This document shows positions 53,194-60,556 of a stretch of DNA of 64,000 nucleotides, in pieces. A program made the translations under genes and the position numbers. The DNA comes from Phycisphaerae bacterium (GTDB lineage: Bacteria > Planctomycetota > Phycisphaerae > Phycisphaerales > SM1A02). The stretch is from NCBI GenBank assembly GCA_016795035.1, contig JAEUIT010000025.1, forward strand, positions 53,485-117,484, written 5' to 3'. The stretch's first letter is position 1, and every line of letters begins with the position of its first letter. The notes under the pieces were generated by a model. It was not told where the DNA came from, ran no database searches, and was given only the letters and a program-made list of their open reading frames with translations.

Positions 53194-53991
53194 ATGACCG
53201 AACCGTCCGCCACACCGTCCACCGCGAACGACGAGAACTCGCTTCTCGCCGACGAGCACGCCTTCCGGGACCAGTTTCGCCAGGACCATCCGGTCATCTG
53301 GGCGCTCACGCTCTTCGCGCCGTTCGTCGGGACAGGGCTCGCGCTCCTCTCGGTGCTCGTCTTCGAGGGTGGCGAGTTCCTGCGAAAGCTGCTCGCCGCC
53401 GCGGTCGCGACGTTCTTCTTCTTCGGCCGCTTCGTCATTCTCGGCGGCACCGACGTCCCGGGCCCGCACGAGGAGCACGTCGCCTCGTTTCTCACGCGCG
53501 GCGAACTCTTCCTCATGGTCGTGTGGATGGACGTGTCGATCGCGATGATCTTCGTCTACCACGCGAGCTTCATCTATCGCATCCCGTTCGTCGGGCCGCG
53601 GCTCCTCCGCCTGGTCGAGGACGGGCAGTTCATCCTCGCGCATCAGCCTTGGATTCGCCGCGCGACGTTCGTGGGCCTCGTCGCGTTCGTCTTCTTCCCG
53701 CTCGCGGCGACCGGCGCGGTGGGAGGCTCGATCTTCGGTCGCCTGCTCGGCATGACGCGCCGGGCGACGTTCCTCGCGATTCTCCTCGGCAGCGTGCTCG
53801 GCTGCGGCGCGATGTACGTCGGCGCCGGCGTGATCAACCGCTATCTCGATCGCGACAATCCGTGGCTCACCGTCGGCGGGATCGCCGTGGTCGTCGGGAT
53901 CATCGTCATCCTCAACTGGCGGTACCAGAAGCTGAAACGACGAGTGATGGCGGCCCGGAGCGCGACGCCTGCCGCGCGTGCCGCAGAATGA
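53194..53991 (+). CDS. Small-multidrug-export-like membrane protein
   Basis: The 265-residue protein has about five membrane helices, with the words LFLMVVWMDVSIAMIFVYHASF and LVAFVFFPLAATGAVGGSIFGRLLGMTRRATFLAILLGSVLGC (quoted in parts) that match the putative small multidrug export family. The conserved Pro-Leu-Ala-x-Thr-Gly-Ala element is present. ATG at 53194 was chosen over longer frames because it follows the gap and starts a soluble N-terminus with no odd composition. Its last 80 bases overlap the gene on the opposite strand (53912-54379). Confidence 0.8.
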   Translation: MTEPSATPSTANDENSLLADEHAFRDQFRQDHPVIWALTLFAPFVGTGLALLSVLVFEGGEFLRKLLAAAVATFFFFGRFVILGGTDVPGPHEEHVASFLTRGELFLMVVWMDVSIAMIFVYHASFIYRIPFVGPRLLRLVEDGQFILAHQPWIRRATFVGLVAFVFFPLAATGAVGGSIFGRLLGMTRRATFLAILLGSVLGCGAMYVGAGVINRYLDRDNPWLTVGGIAVVVGIIVILNWRYQKLKRRVMAARSATPAARAAE

Positions 53992-54379
53992 GCGCGAAGG
54001 GGATCCACCAGAGGAAGTCGTTCGTCAGGAGCGTCCAGCCCATCGACCACGGGAGGTCGCCGCGCGCCGCCGCGATGGCGAAGCCGATGGGGCCGAAGAT
54101 CTTGCCGAGGAATCCGACCAGCACGATCGGCCAGTGTCGCGCCGGATCGCGGGCGGCGATCAGGTACCCGATCCCGTAGACGCCGATGACCATGCCGACG
54201 CAGCCCCAGATCTGGCAGAGCGCGCGAAAGACGGGCTCGGCGTCGGCTGCAACGTCGAGCGGTGCGATGCCGAGCAGCCGCACGGTCCACGCCGGCGCGA
54301 GGACGACCGCGGCACCCCACGCGAGGTTGTAGACGCCCGCTGCGACGAGCCAGTGGCGCATCCATCGTGGGGTCGTCAT
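53912..54379 (-). CDS. Four-helix membrane protein, translationally coupled to the DUF1080 gene
   Basis: The 155-residue protein has four hydrophobic helices (for example LVAAGVYNLAWGAAVVLAPAW, ALCQIWGCVGMVIGVYGIGYLI and LLTNDFLWWIPFALIL). Its ATG (54379-54377) overlaps the TGA of the DUF1080 gene (54378-54376) on the same strand, the classic ATGA coupling. The conserved-looking words GFLGKIFGPIGF and NDFLWWIPF recur in small membrane proteins of planctomycetes near exported enzymes. Role unknown. The C-terminal 26 residues overlap the end of the opposite gene (53194-53991), so they are less certain. Confidence 0.78.
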   Translation of the reverse strand: MTTPRWMRHWLVAAGVYNLAWGAAVVLAPAWTVRLLGIAPLDVAADAEPVFRALCQIWGCVGMVIGVYGIGYLIAARDPARHWPIVLVGFLGKIFGPIGFAIAAARGDLPWSMGWTLLTNDFLWWIPFALILRHARQASRSGPPSLVVSASGTAS

Positions 54380-55155
54380 GCGCCCGTCTTTTCCGCCGCG
54401 ATCGGACGCAGCATGAGATTGCGGAAGCGGATCTTCATCGGCGCGCCGGTGTGGAGCTGCAACGCCAAGATCCCTCGCGCGCGGGCGCCCTTCGCGCCCG
54501 GCTCCGTCACCACGACGTCGTCGTCGACGATCTCCGCCATCTTCACGCCGTTGATCTCATGCACCGCGCGGTTGCCCGTCACGACGATGCGATACGAGTT
54601 CCACGCGCCCTTGCCGTGAATCGCCTTCGCGAGCTCGGCGCGATCGCCGAGGCTTCCGGTGACGCGTGGCGCGCCGCCCTTCTCGATCGTCACGCGCTGG
54701 CCGCGCTCCGCGAGGATGCCGCGGTCGCGCTCGCCGTACAGGATGCCGGTGTAGGTCACCGGCTCGTCGATGTCGGCCTGATAGCCGCCCACCACCCAGG
54801 CGTCGGGCGCGTCGGGCGGTTGCGAGCTTCGGTACTGGATGCCGGAGTTCGCCCAGTCGCTCTCGATCATGTAGTCGCAAGTGAGCTCGAAGTCGGCGAC
54901 GTCCGCTCCGCGATAGATCACGAACGTGTTGTGGGCGATCGGCCGCTCCGCCGTCGTTTCGCCGACGAGGCACTCGTCCTCCACGCGCCAGTGGTTGGGG
55001 TCGCCGTCCCAGCCGGTGAGGTCTCGCCCGTTGAAGATCGCCTGCGCGGCGACGGTCGTCGGCGGAGGCGCGTCGGGCGAACACGACACGCCCGCAACGG
55101 AGAGGAGTGCAACGACGAGCGCGGGCGACCGGCGTGACGGGAGGATTCGGCGCAT
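54376..55155 (-). CDS. DUF1080 lipoprotein (3-keto-disaccharide hydrolase-like)
   Basis: The 259-residue precursor has a lipobox (LSVAGVSCSPD). The mature domain has the DUF1080 words AIFNGRDLTGWDGDPNHWRVEDECLVGET, then FVIYRGADVADFELTCDYM, SGIQYRSSQP and RGILALQLHTGAPMKIRFRNLML. This jelly-roll family is very expanded in planctomycetes and includes 3-keto-disaccharide hydrolases. The metal-free active site cannot be read with confidence. It overlaps the downstream membrane-protein gene by four bases. The start at 55155 was chosen for the lipobox; the longer frame is a shadow. Confidence 0.88.
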   Translation of the reverse strand: MRRILPSRRSPALVVALLSVAGVSCSPDAPPPTTVAAQAIFNGRDLTGWDGDPNHWRVEDECLVGETTAERPIAHNTFVIYRGADVADFELTCDYMIESDWANSGIQYRSSQPPDAPDAWVVGGYQADIDEPVTYTGILYGERDRGILAERGQRVTIEKGGAPRVTGSLGDRAELAKAIHGKGAWNSYRIVVTGNRAVHEINGVKMAEIVDDDVVVTEPGAKGARARGILALQLHTGAPMKIRFRNLMLRPIAAEKTGA

Positions 55156-55320
55156 TCGGCGTATGGTCGCAGTGACCCGCTCCGGTCCGCAACCGCACGC
55201 GATCGACGGAAGACGCGTGCACGCGCTTGACGCAGGCGAGCCCGAGCCGGACGCTGCATTCGCATGACGGTCCGCGGCGCCCCCGTTCGGCGCTCTCGAT
55301 CGTCGACCCGGAGCGCTCGC

Positions 55321-56670
55321 ATGCTCATTCGTCTCGTGTTGGCGTCGCTGCTCGCGGCCCTCTTCCTCGTCCACTCGATCGCCGACGCGGCAGGCACGGC
55401 GCAGACGCTGCCCGATCGCATTCCCGGCAATGCGCCCACCGGCCTGAGTGACGAGGACCTCCAGGAGCTTGTCGCGCCGATCGCGGTGTATCCGGATCCG
55501 CTCCTGTCGATCATGCTCGAAGCGAGCCTCTTCCCGGACGACGTTGCAGCTGCCGTGGCGTTCGTGCGAGCGGGGGGCACGGCCGAGCAGGCCGCGCAGC
55601 GGGACTGGGACGAGGCGGTGATCGCGCTCGTCGCGATCCCCGACGCGCTCGCCATGCTTCATGACTACGGCGACTGGGCCGCCGCGCTCGGCACGGCGTT
55701 CCTCACGCAGAGCGAGGCGCTCATGGGCGCGGTGCAGGAGATGCGTCGCCGCGCGTGGGACAACGGCGCGCTCTTCACGACGCCGCAGCAGGTCGTGGTG
55801 CGCGAGGAGCAGACGATCATCATCCAACCGGCGAATCCGCAAGTGATCTACGTGCCGGTCTTCAATCCGCACGTCATCTACGCGCCGGTCGTCATCGTGG
55901 GACCGCGCCCGCGTCCCGACCCGGTCGCCGTGGCACTCATCGGGTTCGGCGTCGGCATCGTGGTCGGCGGCGTCATCTGGGCGAACTCCGGCTGCAATTG
56001 GCGCATCAGCGGCTGCTGGGGCTCGCGGTGCTGGAATCGGCCGCCGCATGGCGGCGGCAACAACACGAACATCAACGTCAACATCAACAATCCGCGCCCG
56101 CCGTCGGCCGGATGGCCGCGGCCGGGCGGCGACCGTGAAACGTGGAGACCGGCGCCCGATCGACCGGGGCAGGGCCGCGACTTCCTGAATCGCCAAGGCG
56201 GCGCGGTCGATCGATGGCGCGGCGTCGGCGACGGTTCGGCGACGTCCGCGCCGCGCATTCCGGGTCGCCAAGGCAACACGCCGATCGCTCGGCCGAGCGT
56301 TCCGTCGGCGGGCGGTTCGCGCCCGTCGTTGCCGGCGAATCGGCCGGCGGTTCCGTCGCCACCTGCGGGCGGAGCGAATAGGCCCTCCTTGCCGAGCGGT
56401 CCGAGCGGCAATCGTCCGTCGCTACCGAGCGGATCGAACCTCAATCGGCCTTCGGGATCTGGCGGCGCGTTTGATCAGAATCGCTCGTTCCCGTCCGGAG
56501 GATCGAGCGTCGGACAGGGGAATCGCATTGGAGGCGGCAACCAAAGCCGACCGGCGATGCGGCCCGCGCCGTCGCAGCCCGCGCGACCGATCGGCGGCGG
56601 TGGGCGGATCGGCGGCGCGGGCAGCGGCGGAGGCTCGTTCGGCGGGGGCCGCCTCGGAGGCCGTCGATGA
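55321..56670 (+). CDS. DUF3300 exported protein
   Basis: The 449-residue precursor has a signal peptide (LIRLVLASLLAALFLVHSIADA). The mature protein opens with the DUF3300 domain (LQELVAPIAVYPDPLLSIMLEASLFPDD, then FTTPQQVVVREEQTIIIQPANPQVIYVPVFNPHVIYAPVV, in pieces), followed by a hydrophobic segment (VALIGFGVGIVVGGVIWA) and a long Gly/Pro/Asn/Arg-rich low-complexity tail. DUF3300 and DUF2950 often lie together, as here; their role is not settled, with links to the envelope. Stop and the next gene's earlier ATG overlap as ATGA (56667-56670). The start at 55321 is favoured by the signal peptide. Confidence 0.87.
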   Translation: MLIRLVLASLLAALFLVHSIADAAGTAQTLPDRIPGNAPTGLSDEDLQELVAPIAVYPDPLLSIMLEASLFPDDVAAAVAFVRAGGTAEQAAQRDWDEAVIALVAIPDALAMLHDYGDWAAALGTAFLTQSEALMGAVQEMRRRAWDNGALFTTPQQVVVREEQTIIIQPANPQVIYVPVFNPHVIYAPVVIVGPRPRPDPVAVALIGFGVGIVVGGVIWANSGCNWRISGCWGSRCWNRPPHGGGNNTNINVNINNPRPPSAGWPRPGGDRETWRPAPDRPGQGRDFLNRQGGAVDRWRGVGDGSATSAPRIPGRQGNTPIARPSVPSAGGSRPSLPANRPAVPSPPAGGANRPSLPSGPSGNRPSLPSGSNLNRPSGSGGAFDQNRSFPSGGSSVGQGNRIGGGNQSRPAMRPAPSQPARPIGGGGRIGGAGSGGGSFGGGRLGGRR

Positions 56671-56717
56671 GCGCGTACGCGGTCCGCAACACTCCACGTT
56701 GCAGCACGATCACCACC

Positions 56718-57617
56718 ATGAAGCACCTTCTCCACGTTGCAGCCGCATTTGTCGCGGCGATCGCCGCGGCTGTCGTCCTGGTCGCATGCGGATCGCCGTC
56801 AAAGGGCGGCGCCGCGGCGTCGGGCGAGGACTACCAGTACTCGTTCGCGAGTCCCGAGGAGGCCGGCCTCGCGCTCGCGAACGCGGCCGCGAATCTCGAC
56901 GGCGACGAGCTTCGCCGCATCTTTGGCCCCGACATCGCTGTCCTCTCCTCGGGCGACGCCGCGCAGGACGACATCGACCTTCAGCGCTTCGCGCTCGCCT
57001 ACGACCGCGCCCATTCCGTGCGAGCCGTCAGCGACACGCAGGCGGCCCTCGTCGTCGGCGAACGGGCCTGGACCTTCCCAGTTCCCATCGTGCGCGACGG
57101 CACGCGCTGGTACTTCGACACCGCGGCCGGCGGCAACGTGGTGCGCGAGGCGCGGATCGCCGCGAACGAGGATCGCGCGATCCTCGCGCTCGTCGCGCTT
57201 GCGGGGGCCGAGGCGGCGTACTTCGACATGGATCCCGACGGCGACGGCGTGAAGGCGTTCGCATCGCGAATCGTGAGTAGCGGCGGGGCAACCGACGGCC
57301 TCTTTTGGACGGACGACGTGCAGGCCGTGGAGTCGCCCGTCGGCGTCGAGCTCGCCGTTGCCGATGCAACGTGGTCTTCGCCGGAACCCTACGACGGTTA
57401 CCTCTTCCGCGTGGTCCCGCCGACCGGCACGCGCGGGTCGTCGACGGTCGCGATCGTCGCGTTCCCGGCCGATGTGGGCGAAACCGGACGCCACACGTTC
57501 GTGATCCTCGACGGCGCCGTGTGGCAGCGCGACCTCGGCGCGTCGACCCGATCGACGGCGATGTCACTGCGCGACTTCGCGCCGGACACGTCGTGGAGCC
57601 GGGTGGAGGTGCGGTAG
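56718..57617 (+). CDS. DUF2950 lipoprotein
   Basis: The 299-residue protein has a lipobox after HVAAAFVAAIAAAVVLVACG, then a DUF2950 core: YSFASPEEAGLALANAAANLDGDELRRIFGPD, TFPVPIVRDGTRWYFDTAAG, EDRAILALVALAGAEAAYFDMD and FRVVPPTGTRGSSTVAIVAFPADVGETGRHTFVI (read in parts). This family commonly accompanies DUF3300. An earlier ATG at 56667 overlaps the DUF3300 stop, but the lipoprotein signal begins at 56718. Two motif copies flank the start: 56693-56703 in the gap and 56731-56741 in the signal-peptide codons. Location: probably the outer leaflet of an envelope membrane. Confidence 0.87.
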   Translation: MKHLLHVAAAFVAAIAAAVVLVACGSPSKGGAAASGEDYQYSFASPEEAGLALANAAANLDGDELRRIFGPDIAVLSSGDAAQDDIDLQRFALAYDRAHSVRAVSDTQAALVVGERAWTFPVPIVRDGTRWYFDTAAGGNVVREARIAANEDRAILALVALAGAEAAYFDMDPDGDGVKAFASRIVSSGGATDGLFWTDDVQAVESPVGVELAVADATWSSPEPYDGYLFRVVPPTGTRGSSTVAIVAFPADVGETGRHTFVILDGAVWQRDLGASTRSTAMSLRDFAPDTSWSRVEVR

Positions 57618-57698
57618 CGGAGCGACGGCCCGCGCGTCCGATCGACGGGCGCCGTCGCGATCCCGTCGGCAGACGCCGCGCGAACGGTCACGCGAGCC

Positions 57699-58199
57699 TC
57701 ACTCGAGTCCGCAGTTCTCTTCGGACCACATTCCGCCTGCGTCGATCGGCAGGGCTTCCTTCGCGATTCCGACGAGGAATGCAGTCCAGTCGAACGACAC
57801 GTACCGCACGAACTCGCGCGGGTCCTCACCGTCGGAGCCCCAGTATTCCTCGTGCGAGACGAATCCCACGGCGCCGAGCAACGGCTCCCTGAAGTCGAGG
57901 ACAATCGGGTCGCCGCAGAGGCAGGACCCCACCGGCAGTAGCTTCGCCGTGAGGAGCGCCGCGTCCTCCTCCTCGGCGCGCATGATCTGATCGGGAACGG
58001 AGAGACGCCAGAATCTGAAGTCCACTGGGTCCTCGGGAAGGCCGAGGCCGAGAAGCGATCGAAGCTGCGAAGGAACTCCGATCCTCTCGAGCCATGCAAG
58101 AAACGCGGCGTTCGGCGTCGACCACTCGGCGTCGCCACGAACGAGCGGATTTTGGAGGATCTCAGCGTGCGCGTCGGGATCGGAGTCTGGGAGCAACAT
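57699..58199 (-). CDS. SUKH/SMI1-like protein, possible immunity protein
   Basis: The 166-residue protein has the SUKH-type words: AFLAWLERIGVPSQLRSLLG, then VGSCLCGDPIVLDFREPLLGAVGFVSHEEYW and EFVRYVSFDWTAFLVGIA. Members of this superfamily are often immunity proteins for contact-dependent toxins, but no toxin gene is next to it. The start is ATG at 58199. Its assignment is by pattern only. Confidence 0.65.
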   Translation of the reverse strand: MLLPDSDPDAHAEILQNPLVRGDAEWSTPNAAFLAWLERIGVPSQLRSLLGLGLPEDPVDFRFWRLSVPDQIMRAEEEDAALLTAKLLPVGSCLCGDPIVLDFREPLLGAVGFVSHEEYWGSDGEDPREFVRYVSFDWTAFLVGIAKEALPIDAGGMWSEENCGLE

Positions 58200-58294
58200 C
58201 TCGGGGGTCCAGGGAGCTGTGGTCGTCGTCCAGTCCTGTCGTCGGCTCTAGCGTGTCCACTATCTCGTGACGCGGAGGGTAGCGGGATGGTGGC

Positions 58295-58334
58295 AAAAAA
58301 CAGAGCGGGACGAGTCTCGCGACTCGTCCCGCTC
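58295..58334 (-). terminator. Strong intrinsic terminator of the dockerin-tagged gene at 58363
   Basis: A 14-bp perfect stem (58303-58316 with 58321-58334, loop TCGC) is followed on the minus strand by TG and a run of six T (58300-58295). It lies about 30 bases after the stop codon. Confidence 0.9.
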
Positions 58335-58362
58335 CTTCTCTGATCCGGTCAGCGTCGATGGG

Positions 58363-60096
58363 TTAGTTGCACGCGCCCCAGGCACCGAGCACGATGCTCA
58401 GGTCGGCGCCGTCGGTCATGCCGTCGTCGTTGAAGTCGGTGTCGGGAGCGGTCGGCTGCCACGGACCCCAGGCTCCGAGCACGATGCTGAGGTCGGCACC
58501 GTCCACGTTGCCGTCGCCGGTGAGGTCACCGATGCACGGGTTCGTCGCGGTCGGCTGGCAGAACCACGCGGGCATCGAGATGTTCGGGTTGCCGACGAGG
58601 AAGCCGGAGACGTACGGCACGTTGTGCGAGAGGGTGTGCGGGGCGAAGCCGGTGCCCCACTCGACGTCGTACACGCCGGCGGCGGCCGTGTTCGTGAGGC
58701 CGACGTTGTTCAGGATGTTGGTCCAGACGGCGCCGAGCGGCGAGACCTGATACGAGTCGACCGACGTCGGGCGGAACCAGCGGACGTTGCCGGTCACGTC
58801 TTGGGGAGCGGAGACCCAGACGTGGTCGCCTTCGAAGCCGGCCTCGTTCTGCATGAAGCCTGCAACGTCGGGATCGCCTTGGAGCCAGGTGCGGAGGACC
58901 TTGCCGCTGCCGCTCGTGTCGACGAAGGAGGTGCAGCACGCGAATCCGCCGCTCTCGCCGTCGAGCATCAGGTTGTCGACGACCGCGAACATGCCGGGGG
59001 TGGCGAGGCGGAGGATCGAGCTCGCGCGGCGCGAGTTCGGCGTGATCCACATGTGCATGGCGCTCGCGTTGACCGACATGTAGTTCGGAGCGGCGGTTCC
59101 TTGCGGATCGGCGGCGTAGAACTGCCACACGGTGTCACAGACCTTGTTCGCGGGGGATCGGAACGCCTGATCCGTCACGGCCTGAAGCTGACCGGAGAGC
59201 TCGCTCACGCTGGCCTGGGACGTGTAGACGTCGGCGCGCCAACGCATGTCCTCGCTGAAGAGGGCTGCAACGGGGAAGTCCGGCTTGTCGCCGAAGGTCG
59301 GTGCAACGAAGAGATTGACGTTGCCGAGGCCGTAGCGCACGGTCTGCGACGACTCGTTGATGTTCTTCGGCCCGAACTCGATCGCGGTGTTGACGTCGCC
59401 GGGGCCCATGAAGACCTGATTCGACAGCGCGGTCGCGCCGTTGTCGAGGTACTCCTGCATGAAGGAGTCGCTCATCGCCTGGATGCCCTGCACGTTCGCG
59501 CCGACGAACCAGCGCTCGCTCGCGGCCGGGCTGCCGTTGCGCTTCTGCCAGAAGTGGCCGTTCGGCGAGCCGCCGACCCAACCGCACACGTTTCCGAGCA
59601 TGTCGCCGTCGACGTTCATGTTGGCGTAGACGAACGTCTGCACGCCGGTCTGGAGGAGCGGCGTGGCGCTCGGCGTCGTGTCCATGAAGGTCAGTGCAAC
59701 GCGGAGACCGCCCTGCGCACCGGCGACCATCTCGCCGTTGATCATGAGGACCGTGCCGGCGAAGTCGTTCGAGACGAGGACGGCGGTGAAGGTCTGTTCG
59801 TCGGCGACGAAGCGCACGAGCGAGAAGAGGTTCTCGACGCGCTGCGTCGTGTACTGCGAGAAGACAATCGGCGAGCCCATGCGGACGTAGTGCCGCGTGT
59901 TCGCGACGAAGCTCTGGAGGTTCGCCGCGAGGGTCGTGTCCTTCATGCCGTTGCACTGGCCGGCGGCGCCGCCGGTGTCTTCGATGGTCGCGACCCAGCG
60001 GCCGTCGGAGCTCGTGAGCGTGACGTCGGCGAGGCAGGGGACCGCGATGAAGGTGGCGGCGGCGATGGCGGCGAGGATGGTCGTGTCGAGACGCAT
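58363..60096 (-). CDS. Large exported protein with C-terminal dockerin-like module
   Basis: The 577-residue precursor has a signal peptide (LDTTILAAIAAATFIAVPCLA). The mature part is beta-rich, with DVTLTSSDGRWVATIEDTGG, EDTGGAAGQCNGMKDTTLAANLQS, VENLFSLVRFVADEQTFTAVLV and HVWVSAPQDVTGNVRWFR-type elements; I do not recognise the fold. The end has the dockerin-like pair (DLTGDGNVDGADLSIVLGAWG and DFNDDGMTDGADLSIVLGAWG). The ATG at 60096 was chosen for the signal peptide; the frame remains open upstream through a hairpin (60193-60223) that is probably untranslated leader. Strong terminator at 58295. Motif copies at 59266, 59302 and 59695. Confidence 0.85.
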   Translation of the reverse strand: MRLDTTILAAIAAATFIAVPCLADVTLTSSDGRWVATIEDTGGAAGQCNGMKDTTLAANLQSFVANTRHYVRMGSPIVFSQYTTQRVENLFSLVRFVADEQTFTAVLVSNDFAGTVLMINGEMVAGAQGGLRVALTFMDTTPSATPLLQTGVQTFVYANMNVDGDMLGNVCGWVGGSPNGHFWQKRNGSPAASERWFVGANVQGIQAMSDSFMQEYLDNGATALSNQVFMGPGDVNTAIEFGPKNINESSQTVRYGLGNVNLFVAPTFGDKPDFPVAALFSEDMRWRADVYTSQASVSELSGQLQAVTDQAFRSPANKVCDTVWQFYAADPQGTAAPNYMSVNASAMHMWITPNSRRASSILRLATPGMFAVVDNLMLDGESGGFACCTSFVDTSGSGKVLRTWLQGDPDVAGFMQNEAGFEGDHVWVSAPQDVTGNVRWFRPTSVDSYQVSPLGAVWTNILNNVGLTNTAAAGVYDVEWGTGFAPHTLSHNVPYVSGFLVGNPNISMPAWFCQPTATNPCIGDLTGDGNVDGADLSIVLGAWGPWQPTAPDTDFNDDGMTDGADLSIVLGAWGACN

Positions 60097-60556
60097 GGCT
60101 GTTCCTGTATGTGTCCGGAAGTGAAGTTCGTGAGGATTCGGGCGTGACGTGGCCCGTCGCCCCCTCCACGCGAAGCTCGGCGCCCGGGCGCAGGGAAAAC
60201 CTCCGCCGACGGAGGAGTTTCCCCACGCTCGAACGAGGGGGCCCAAAGGAGGTTCCGCCGCCGGCGACGTGGGGCGGGACGCGCATGGCGTCGTCGGCGG
60301 CGGGGAGCTTCGGGAGCGGACCCGCGCGGCGACGGACGGCGATCCATGCCTGCAACGCGGAGATCAAGGGGTCGAGCGTTCGCCGTGCTGAGGTGCGCTT
60401 GCCGCTCGCCGCCAGCTCGCACTCGAGGGATCCTCGGGAGTCGAGGGCGTCCGCAGCAATCACCGAAGGTCGCTCCTCGATGGACCGTGCGACTTCGCCA
60501 AATCTCCGGCCTCCGCTGTACGCACTCGCCGGATCCGAGCTCTAGTTGCGTTGCCC
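60097..60556. promoter_or_regulatory. Divergent intergenic region with a hairpin
   Basis: This 460-base gap separates two divergently read dockerin-tagged genes (60096 and 60557). It contains an interrupted hairpin (60193-60223) with arms GGGAAA-A-CCTCCG and CGGAGG-AG-TTTCCC and a motif copy (60351-60361). Both promoters and any shared control must lie here. I saw no riboswitch that I can name and no convincing coding sequence. Confidence 0.6.
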
